Source: Lawsonibacter hominis
GTDB taxonomy: Bacteria > Bacillota > Clostridia > Oscillospirales > Oscillospiraceae
DNA: 51,650 nucleotides
Reading direction: 5' to 3'
Assembly (NCBI RefSeq): GCF_014287895.1
Contig: NZ_JACOPP010000022.1
Span: forward strand, 1 to 51,650
Position 1 is the stretch's first letter. Each line of letters begins with the position of its first letter. The position numbers and the translations under genes are program-made. Below, piece after piece: positions 8,505-15,231 of the stretch. The notes under the pieces are model-generated. The model was not told where the DNA came from. It searched no databases and was given only the letters and a program-made list of their open reading frames with translations.

Positions 8505-8549
8505 AGCAGGTTTTGCATGCCGGGATGGAACCGGCATGCAAAACCTGCT
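8505..8549 (+). promoter_or_regulatory. Perfect 19-bp inverted repeat in the leader of the FAD oxidoreductase gene
   Basis: Left arm 8505-8523 and right arm 8531-8549 are exact reverse complements over 19 bp with a 7-nt loop. Only TTTTA follows before the AGGAGG (8555-8560) of the next gene. The stem is strong enough for an intrinsic terminator, but the U-tract is short. Read-through, attenuation or an RNase-processing/stability role are all possible. Confidence 0.75.
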
Positions 8550-8564
8550 TTTACAGGAGGAACT

Positions 8565-9827
8565 ATGAAAAACTATGCCATCGTAGGGTTTGGCTGTGCG
8601 GGCTTTCATGCGGCCAGAGCCATTCGGCAGCTGGATCCGTCGGGCCGTATCGCTGTGTTCAGCGATACTGGGCAGCCGCCCTTCAACCCCATGCTGACGA
8701 CTTACTACGCCTCAGAGAAACTGGAACTGGATGGGGTATTTCCCTTTGGCGGAATGGAAGAAATCCAACGGAAGCTGTCCCTGGAGCTCTATTCTGACAT
8801 GCGGGTACGTCGTGTTGATACGGCCCATAGGAGCATTGAGCTGGAAGGAGGTCAGATGCGTGGCTTCGACGCCATCCTTATCGCCACCGGTGCCAGCGCG
8901 CTGGTGCCGGGGCCGCTGCGGCGGGGGGGCGGAGATTTCTTCCTGATGCGTACGCTGAACGATGCGCAGAGACTGCGCCGGCGCCTGGAGCAGGGTGGAG
9001 TGAAGCGTGCGGTGGTCGTGGGCGGCTCGATGGTGGGCATCAAGGTAGCGGAGCTGCTCTACCGCCGCGGCGTGGAGGTGACCCTGGCCGACGGCGCACC
9101 CTATCTGTTTCCGCTGGCTGCGTATGAGAGTACTGCCCATGCCATCCAGCAGAGGCTGGAAGAGCGGGGCCTGGACTTAATTTTCCGGGCCCAAGTATCC
9201 GCTGTTACGCCGAAAGGGGTGACGCTGGCGGATGGACGGACGCTGGAGGCCGACTTGGTGTGCCTATGCATCGGGACCCGGGCCAATGTGGAGCTGGTAG
9301 CAAATACTCAGGTACTGGAGGGAGAAAACGTGCAGATCGAGCGGGGGATCGTAGTCGATGAGGGCATGCGCACCAATGTCCCCGGCATCTACGCGGCCGG
9401 CGACTGCTGCGAGGGCGTGAATCTCCAGACCGGAAAGACTGCCGTCATCGGCCTGTGGGCCAACGCGGGAGCTCAGGGAGATTGTGCGGGACGGAACATG
9501 GCCGGGCAGTTCTGCCGGTACTATGGGAATATCCTGCACAATATTACGCACTTCTTCGATATGGATTTTATTGGACTGGGCGATCCCAATCTGCCTGGCG
9601 AACGCTGCAGTTTCCGGGAAAAGGGGTTTACTGTGGAGGCCATACTGGAGGACGGAAAGCTCAACAGTATAAATCTCTTCGGCAATTACCGCATCAGCGG
9701 TATTTTGAAAAACCATCTGACAAAGCGTCTGCTGGGAGGAGAGGCGCGGCTGACTCCGGCCCAGCAGGGACTGCTGGCGGCCGGCGGACTGAGCCGGGCG
9801 TTCATCCGGCGCATAGGAGGCGAATGA
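8565..9827 (+). CDS. NAD(P)/FAD-dependent oxidoreductase
   Basis: 420 residues. The first dinucleotide fold is at residues ~3-20 (AIVGFGCAGFHAAR, FAD). The second is near residue 150 (AVVVGGSMVGIKVAELL, NAD(P)H). The FAD-closing motif is GIYAAGDCCEG near residue 270. This is the pyridine-nucleotide-disulfide fold without a CxxxxC redox disulfide, like nitrite-reductase NirB N-domains and rubredoxin/ferredoxin reductases. Start 8565 has AGGAGG 4 nt upstream. The stop overlaps the next ATG (ATGA 9824-9827), so it is translationally coupled to the molybdoenzyme. It probably carries electrons between NAD(P)H and the FeS/Mo partners (inference). Confidence 0.88.
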   Translation: MKNYAIVGFGCAGFHAARAIRQLDPSGRIAVFSDTGQPPFNPMLTTYYASEKLELDGVFPFGGMEEIQRKLSLELYSDMRVRRVDTAHRSIELEGGQMRGFDAILIATGASALVPGPLRRGGGDFFLMRTLNDAQRLRRRLEQGGVKRAVVVGGSMVGIKVAELLYRRGVEVTLADGAPYLFPLAAYESTAHAIQQRLEERGLDLIFRAQVSAVTPKGVTLADGRTLEADLVCLCIGTRANVELVANTQVLEGENVQIERGIVVDEGMRTNVPGIYAAGDCCEGVNLQTGKTAVIGLWANAGAQGDCAGRNMAGQFCRYYGNILHNITHFFDMDFIGLGDPNLPGERCSFREKGFTVEAILEDGKLNSINLFGNYRISGILKNHLTKRLLGGEARLTPAQQGLLAAGGLSRAFIRRIGGE

Positions 9828-11965
9828 CAGCTATGAGTGAATTGGAGCAACTGGTCCATGCCAAAATCCCGGGCCCGGAGACGGGCATCGAAGTCCGTCA
9901 TACCATGTGTGATATCTGTACTCCGGGTCCCCAATGTGGTGTAGACGCCTATATAAAGGACGGCGTAGTGATCAAGGTGGAGGGAACTGCCGGCTTTCCT
10001 ACCAATAATGGAGCCCTGTGTACCAAAGGCGCGGCCAACCGTCAGTACATCTACCGGAAGGACCGTATCCGCACGCCTATGCGCCGGACTGGACCCCGTG
10101 GATCGGGCAAGTTCGAATCCATTTCCTGGGACGAGGCGGTCGCCGCCGTCGCTATGGGGCTCAATGGGGTCAAGGCCCGCCACGGAGCGGAGGCCGTGGC
10201 CTTCATGACGGGTTACCCCAAGTGGTATCGCCCCTTCCTGCACCGACTGGCCTACTCGTTCGGCAGTCCCAATTATCTCACGGAGTCCAGCACCTGCCAT
10301 CGTTCGGAGGTCATGAGCTGGCAGCTGACCTACGGCAGCGAGATGCGCCCTGATGTGCTTGGAATGCCGGAGGTGTTGGTGGGATGGGCCTGTAATCCGT
10401 TGGTCAGCGCCTACCCCATGGGGCGAAACTACTACCAGTACAAGGAAAAAGGGGGCAGGGTGGTCATCATTGATCCGCGCCGTACGCCCACGGCCGTCCA
10501 GTGTGCCGATCTGTATATCCGCCCCCGTGTCGGGACCGACGGTTATCTGGCCAATACGGTGGCCAGGCTTATCATCGAAAACGGCTGGGCGGATATGGAC
10601 TTTATCCAGAAGCATGTCCACGGCTTCGCCGCCTATCGGGACATGGTCATGGGCTATACGGTGGAGGAGGCGGTGCGTATTACCGGCGTGCCGGAAGGAG
10701 AAATCCGGGAACTGGCCCAGCTCATCGGCACGGCAAAGACCGCTATCATCCAGCCCAGCAACGGCCTGAGTCACCACGCAAACGGCCTGCCCAGCCACAG
10801 AGCGGTGATCTGTCTGAATGCTCTGACCGGAAATGTGAATAAGCCGGGAACCATAGTTCCGACCTTCGAGACCTTTGCGGATATGGCGGCGGGTTTCCGT
10901 ACCCGGGAGGATGAGTTCGTAGAAGAACGGTTCCCGCGGAATGCCCGGCCGAAGATCGGCTCAGCACGGTTCCCCTTGTGGTCTGAGATGCTGCCCGAGG
11001 CCCAGGGCATGGATTTGGTGCGGCAATGGGAGAAGGGCGAGCCCTATCCCATCCGTGCCATCTATGCCCATGGCGTCAACAACCGTATGTACCTGGAGTC
11101 CTCCAGACTGCTGGAAATGGCGGCAGATCTGGACTTTGTGGCAGCAACCGATTTGTTTTGGACCGATTTTTGCCGGTACGCCGATATTGTCATGCCTGCC
11201 TGTACCTCCTTTGAGCGCAGTGAGGTCAAATGTTATGGCGGAGGCTTTGTCAACTACACCAGTCCAGCTATTGCACCGCTCTATGAGAGCCTGGATGACG
11301 TGGAGATCATGTCTCGGGTGGCCAGCGCCCTGGCGCTGGATGATCCTCTGCTTTGCAGTGGTTATGATACGTGCGTCAAGCATATGTTCCGGGATGTAGA
11401 CGTGGACCTAGATGCGGTGAAGGCCGGTGGAGTACCCCTGAAGATCCCCTGTCCAAAGACGCCAGACTACTTTTCTGCGCCGCTGGATACGCCCAGCGGA
11501 AAAATCGAACTGTACAGTGAGCGGATCGCCAAATATGAACACTCACATGGACTCAACCCTCTGCCCGTATTTGTGGATGGCTACGACAGTCCGGAAAACG
11601 GAGAACTTCCCATGACACTGATTACGGGCGGGCGTATCCCCAATGCGGTCCACTCCCGTCTGCACGACGTGCCTTGGCTGCGCAGCCTGCGGCCCGACCC
11701 GGCGGCCGACCTGAATCCGGAGGATGCTAAACGGATGGAGATCGGCCAGGGAGATGAGATCTATTTGACCACCCGGGTGGGCCGTATCAAGGTCAAGGCC
11801 AATGTCAGTGCCATTTCTGCGCCCGGAGAAGTCAATATGTATCACGGCTATTCGGAGGCCAACGTCAATCAAATCATACCCAGAGATCACCTGGATCCCT
11901 ATTCCGGCTTCCCGGGCTTCAAGCAGGTCCGCTGCCGTGTGGAGAAGGCGGAGGTACGGAAATGA
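9824..11965 (+). CDS. Molybdopterin (bis-MGD) oxidoreductase, DMSO reductase superfamily
   Basis: 713 residues from the ATG at 9824; an in-frame ATG at 9833 is equally possible, since AGGAGG lies 3 or 12 nt upstream. The N-terminal [4Fe-4S] motif is complete: Cys29, Cys32, Cys38 and Cys66 (CX2CX5CX27C), followed by Lys68. In the likely Mo-ligand loop the sequence is SSTCHRSEV, making Cys158 the candidate ligand. The C-terminal MGD-binding domain is present (LNPEDAKRMEIGQGDEIYLT). No Tat signal is visible, so the enzyme is cytoplasmic. Family members include acetylene hydratase, catechol dehydroxylases, formate dehydrogenases and nitrate reductases; the reaction here is unknown. It is coupled by ATGA to both neighbours. 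Confidence 0.88.
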   Translation: MTAMSELEQLVHAKIPGPETGIEVRHTMCDICTPGPQCGVDAYIKDGVVIKVEGTAGFPTNNGALCTKGAANRQYIYRKDRIRTPMRRTGPRGSGKFESISWDEAVAAVAMGLNGVKARHGAEAVAFMTGYPKWYRPFLHRLAYSFGSPNYLTESSTCHRSEVMSWQLTYGSEMRPDVLGMPEVLVGWACNPLVSAYPMGRNYYQYKEKGGRVVIIDPRRTPTAVQCADLYIRPRVGTDGYLANTVARLIIENGWADMDFIQKHVHGFAAYRDMVMGYTVEEAVRITGVPEGEIRELAQLIGTAKTAIIQPSNGLSHHANGLPSHRAVICLNALTGNVNKPGTIVPTFETFADMAAGFRTREDEFVEERFPRNARPKIGSARFPLWSEMLPEAQGMDLVRQWEKGEPYPIRAIYAHGVNNRMYLESSRLLEMAADLDFVAATDLFWTDFCRYADIVMPACTSFERSEVKCYGGGFVNYTSPAIAPLYESLDDVEIMSRVASALALDDPLLCSGYDTCVKHMFRDVDVDLDAVKAGGVPLKIPCPKTPDYFSAPLDTPSGKIELYSERIAKYEHSHGLNPLPVFVDGYDSPENGELPMTLITGGRIPNAVHSRLHDVPWLRSLRPDPAADLNPEDAKRMEIGQGDEIYLTTRVGRIKVKANVSAISAPGEVNMYHGYSEANVNQIIPRDHLDPYSGFPGFKQVRCRVEKAEVRK

Positions 11966-12492
11966 GCTATATTTTCCTGCTGGATACCAGAAAATGTATC
12001 GGCTGCGGCGCATGTGCCGTGGCGTGCATGGACCAGAACGATGTGCAGCCGCAGGAAGGAGACGAGCCCTTTCGCCAGTGCTTTGTCATAGAGCAGGGAA
12101 GTGGAAAGGATGCCCCCGTGCGCTACCTGTCCATGGCCTGCATGCACTGCGCACAGGCACCCTGCGTACAGGGCTGTCCCGCCGGGTGCCTGAAGAAGGA
12201 TACGGATACCGGCTTTACGGTCTATGATCAGACAAACTGCATTGGCTGCCACAGTTGCGCCATGGCCTGTCCCTTTGCCGCGCCCTGCTTTGACCGGGCG
12301 GGCAAGATGGTCAAGTGCGACGGCTGTATCGAGCGGGTGCGCCGCGGTATGCAGCCAGCATGTGTACGGGTATGCCCCTATGGAGCCCTGCAGTTGGTAG
12401 AGAAGGAGACCTTCGGCGCCGGGCAGAGGGGAAAATCTGCACGCCTGCTGGCTTACACGGCGCTGGACGGAGAGAGGACCGACTCCGAATGA
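11962..12492 (+). CDS. 4Fe-4S ferredoxin-type subunit (DmsB/HybA-like)
   Basis: 176 residues with four cysteine clusters able to bind up to four [4Fe-4S] centres: CIGCGACAVAC near residue 12, CMHCAQAPCVQGCPAGC, CIGCHSCAMACP, and CDGCIERVRRGMQPACVRVC. This is the standard electron-transfer subunit of molybdo-oxidoreductases. It starts in the stop of the molybdoenzyme (ATGA) and ends in the start of the next gene (ATGA), so the three are made together. No membrane anchor subunit is encoded nearby. A soluble FAD-FeS-Mo complex is therefore likelier than a quinone-linked one (inference). Confidence 0.92.
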   Translation: MSYIFLLDTRKCIGCGACAVACMDQNDVQPQEGDEPFRQCFVIEQGSGKDAPVRYLSMACMHCAQAPCVQGCPAGCLKKDTDTGFTVYDQTNCIGCHSCAMACPFAAPCFDRAGKMVKCDGCIERVRRGMQPACVRVCPYGALQLVEKETFGAGQRGKSARLLAYTALDGERTDSE

Positions 12493-13256
12493 AAAAGGTA
12501 GCAGTACTAGGTTGCGGCCGCCTGGGCACTTTGATTGCCGGGGCCCTGGCCCAGGGAAGGGTGGAAGGCGTGGCCCTGTGGGGGGTGTTCGGCCGCACGC
12601 AGAGGAGGACCCACGCCCTGGCCGAGAAGTTGTCCTGCCCGGCCGCGGACAGCATCGCATCCCTGCTGGCCTTCGGACCGGATTATGTGATCGAGGCCGC
12701 TGCAGGTCAGGTCGTGCGGCAGTATGCCGTGGCCGTTTTGGCCGGGGGAGCCGATCTGATCGCTTTGTCGACGGGTGTATTCAGCGATCCGGTGTTCTAT
12801 GAACAAGTGGAACAGGCCGCCGTGCAGTATGACCGGAGAGTCCACCTGGTCCCTGGCGTGGTGGGAGGCTTTGATATTATGGCGGCGGCCCGGCTGATGG
12901 GGCCGGTGGAGGTCTCCTTCACCAAACGCAAGCACCCCCGCGCATCCGGAGAGGGAGACCCCGCCCTGCGGACGATGGCCGACTTTTGCTCCGGCAACGC
13001 GGGGGAACTCTATCGACGGTATCCGGATCATATGAACGTGGCGGTTTCGGTAGCGCTGGCCACCAACGGGGTGGAGGACACGCCCGCATCAGTGGAGCCG
13101 GTACGGCCCGGCGAGAATGTCAGCTTCACCACACAACTCTCCGGGAGCTTTGGAAACGCAGAGATTCGAACTGAACTTGGAACCATAGGACCCGATTTAG
13201 CCGCATGGAGCGCCTTAGCGGTCCTGGAACGGTTGACACGCCGTATTGTCCTTTAA
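12489..13256 (+). CDS. L-aspartate dehydrogenase-like NAD(P)-dependent oxidoreductase
   Basis: 255 residues. The Rossmann fold starts with KKVAVLGCGRLGTLIAGAL. The middle (VIEAAAGQVVRQYAVAVLAG, then LIALSTGVFSD) and the C-terminal YPDHMNVAVSVALAT follow the pattern of NAD-dependent aspartate dehydrogenases, which interconvert aspartate and iminoaspartate/oxaloacetate. It overlaps the ferredoxin gene by ATGA and ends the operon. The nicotinate genes nadA and nadC usually found with a biosynthetic AspDH are absent, so a catabolic role on an imino- or amino-dicarboxylate is more likely. Exact substrate not known. Confidence 0.78.
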   Translation: MKKVAVLGCGRLGTLIAGALAQGRVEGVALWGVFGRTQRRTHALAEKLSCPAADSIASLLAFGPDYVIEAAAGQVVRQYAVAVLAGGADLIALSTGVFSDPVFYEQVEQAAVQYDRRVHLVPGVVGGFDIMAAARLMGPVEVSFTKRKHPRASGEGDPALRTMADFCSGNAGELYRRYPDHMNVAVSVALATNGVEDTPASVEPVRPGENVSFTTQLSGSFGNAEIRTELGTIGPDLAAWSALAVLERLTRRIVL

Positions 13257-13272
13257 GCAAAAAGTACTAAGC

Positions 13273-13293
13273 GGAGCGAACAAAGGGCTCCGT
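13273..13293. terminator. Possible weak terminator between convergent genes
   Basis: CGGAGC (13273-13278) pairs with GCTCCG (13288-13293) across a 9-nt loop. It lies between the end of the catabolic operon and the convergent SpoU gene. The stem is short and no T-tract follows. Confidence 0.3.
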
Positions 13294-13324
13294 CGTGCAT
13301 GATTCTCCGCATTCCTCTGCACGC

Positions 13325-14152
13325 TCAACGGGGCCTGAGCTGCCAGAAAGCGACCGCGCTGGCCGCAGCCACGTTCAGCGAATCCACGTCGTGAGACATG
13401 GGGATCCGCACGGTGTAATCACAACAGGCGAGCGTGCGGGGCGACAGACCGTCGCCTTCCGTGCCGAACAGGACCGCCAACTTCTCCTCTGCCATCAGCC
13501 GCGGATCGTCGATGGGGACGGAGGATTCGCTCAAAGCCATGGCGGCGGTCTTAAAACCCAGCTCCTGCAGGCGCGCGATCCCAGGCTGCGGCCACTGGGA
13601 GGCGTCGCTTCCGATCCTGGTCCACGGGATCTGAAAAATGCTGCCCATGCTGACCCGTACCGCACGGCGGTACAGCGGGTCGCTGCACGACGGGGTGACC
13701 AGCACGGCGTCCATATTCAGTGCGGCGGCGGAGCGGAAGATGGCGCCGATGTTGGTCGAATCCACGATCCCTTCCAGGACCGCAACCCGGCGTGCGCCGG
13801 AGCATACCTCCTCCACACTGGGCAGGGGGGGACGGCGCATCGCGCACAGCACGCCGCGGGTCAATGGGTACCCGGTCAATTGGGCCAGCAGCTCCCGGGC
13901 AGCGGTATAGACGGGGATGGCTCCGCAGCGGGCAATGACGCTCTGGCCCTGTCCATCGATGTGCCTGCGCTCCATCAAAAGGGCGACGGGCTCATATCCG
14001 GCGTCCAGGGCCCGCTCGATCACCTTGGGGCTTTCCGCGATAAAGATCCCCTTTTCCGGCTCCAGTCGGTTGCGCAGCTGGGCTTCCGTCAGGCGGGCAA
14101 AGAGATCCAGTTCCGGCAGTGTAACGTCGGTTACCTCAACGATCTTAGGCAT
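13325..14152 (-). CDS. SpoU-family (TrmH-like) RNA 2'-O-methyltransferase
   Basis: 275 residues. The N-terminal RNA-binding segment contains EKGIFIAESPKVIERAL. The SPOUT domain has all three motifs: EGIVDSTNIGAIFRSAAA (motif 1, catalytic Arg), VLFGTEGDGLS (motif 2) and IPMSHDVDSLNVAAASAVAF (motif 3). It methylates ribose 2'-OH in 23S rRNA or tRNA using SAM; the exact target cannot be told. ATG 14152 is chosen for the AAGGAG site just upstream. A HAD phosphatase gene lies upstream on the same strand, 83 nt away. Confidence 0.93.
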   Translation of the reverse strand: MPKIVEVTDVTLPELDLFARLTEAQLRNRLEPEKGIFIAESPKVIERALDAGYEPVALLMERRHIDGQGQSVIARCGAIPVYTAARELLAQLTGYPLTRGVLCAMRRPPLPSVEEVCSGARRVAVLEGIVDSTNIGAIFRSAAALNMDAVLVTPSCSDPLYRRAVRVSMGSIFQIPWTRIGSDASQWPQPGIARLQELGFKTAAMALSESSVPIDDPRLMAEEKLAVLFGTEGDGLSPRTLACCDYTVRIPMSHDVDSLNVAAASAVAFWQLRPR

Positions 14153-14235
14153 TGACAGCTCCTTCCGCAGAGTACGGTCCTTCCGTGCGCCGGCCAGCGC
14201 GCCGCAGCCGCAAGGCCTCCGGCCCGGCCGGAGGC

Positions 14236-14904
14236 TTATTCCTTGCCGCCGGAGAGAAGCGCCCAGAGGGCGGCGGGGTTGTCCGCAATGGTCTGGGCGC
14301 CGTGTGCGGTGAGAAAAGCGGCGTCCCGAAATCCCCAGCTGACCGAGATACAGGGCAGACCGGCGTTCTGCGCGGTCTGGATATCCACATCGGAATCCCC
14401 CACGTAGACCGCCCGCTCCCGGGCGGCGCCCAGCTCCTCCAACGCGCGGAAGACCGTATCGGGGGCGGGCTTTCGGGCCACGTTGGGGGATTCCCCGATG
14501 GCGACCGGGATACGCTCCCCCAGATACGTCAGGCACAGTCCCTTGACCGCGCCGTCAAACTTATTGGAGACCACCGCCGTCTGGATGCCCTGTGCCCGCA
14601 GCCGGTCCAGCAGCTCCAGAATACCGGGGTAGGGAGCGGTCCTGTGCTCCATATTCAACAGGTAGTGGGCCCGAAAATCAGCCAGACAGCGCGCCTCCAG
14701 CTCCGGCGGGGTACCGCGGGGCACGGCCAGATGGAGCAGACGGGCCACGCCGTTGCCCACAAACTGACGGACCTCCTCCAGCGTGCGCGCGGGCAGGCCG
14801 TGCAGGGCCAGGGCGTAGTTGGTGCTGTCGGCCAGATCCCCAAGCGTGTCGAGCAGGGTGCCGTCCAGGTCAAAGATAACGGTGTCATAGGGTCTCATTG
14901 CCAT
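14236..14904 (-). CDS. HAD-superfamily hydrolase, phosphoglycolate phosphatase-like
   Basis: 222 residues. HAD motif I is VIFDLDGTLLDT near residue 9, motif II is VVSNKF, motif III lysine is in ARKPAPDTVF, and motif IV is VYVGDSDVDIQTA. The alpha-helical cap between motifs I and II is the C1 type used by Gph/PgmB-like phosphatases on small phosphorylated metabolites. ATG 14904 has GGAGG about 6 nt upstream. It is probably housekeeping; substrate unassigned. Confidence 0.92.
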   Translation of the reverse strand: MAMRPYDTVIFDLDGTLLDTLGDLADSTNYALALHGLPARTLEEVRQFVGNGVARLLHLAVPRGTPPELEARCLADFRAHYLLNMEHRTAPYPGILELLDRLRAQGIQTAVVSNKFDGAVKGLCLTYLGERIPVAIGESPNVARKPAPDTVFRALEELGAARERAVYVGDSDVDIQTAQNAGLPCISVSWGFRDAAFLTAHGAQTIADNPAALWALLSGGKE

Positions 14905-14967
14905 TCAGAGCCTCCAGTTGTGGGATCGGGCGCCGCGGCGGCGCCGCCGGAAAAACCGCATTGCATC

Positions 14968-15223
14968 TGCTTCAGCAGGCGTTATTAGAATGTCTGCTGA
15001 AGCAACCGCCAAGCGGTTTATTGGTGCGGCCGCCGCCGCATCATTTCATCAAAAGGGCTATTTGTAGCCCCTTTGATGAAATTGAGACATTGTTACAATG
15101 CGTATTTCCGCTGGAGTGCCGTATTGCTCCAGCGGAAGGGGCAAGGTTTTCTGGCTCATTTGCCAGAAAACCTTGCGCCTGAACAAAGCCAATTGGCTTT
15201 CTTCGGTACGCATTATTATAACA
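14968..15223. repeat. Cluster of hairpins sharing two motifs with 29405-29502
   Basis: This gap has no gene but six inverted repeats in 230 nt: 14968-15004 (11-bp arms), 15045-15080 (16-bp arms, one mismatch), CATTGTTACAATG at 15088-15100, 15108-15135 (9-bp arms), 15141-15176 (15-bp perfect arms), and palindrome AAAGCCAATTGGCTTT at 15185-15200. It ends with GCATTATTATAACA at 15210-15223. The CATTGTnACAATG block with its CGTATTTC flank and the GCATTATTATAACA block both recur at 29.4-29.5 kb. Looks like an intergenic repeat family; function unknown. Confidence 0.6.
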
Positions 15224-15231
15224 CCGTTTTC

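Noticed and set aside
10110..10125. GTTCGAATCC resembling a tRNA T-loop
   Set aside because: It lies inside the molybdoenzyme coding frame and there is no acceptor stem or anticodon arm around it.
15108..15200. CRISPR-like repeated stems
   Set aside because: The stems differ in sequence and spacing, with no direct repeats or unique spacers and no cas genes.
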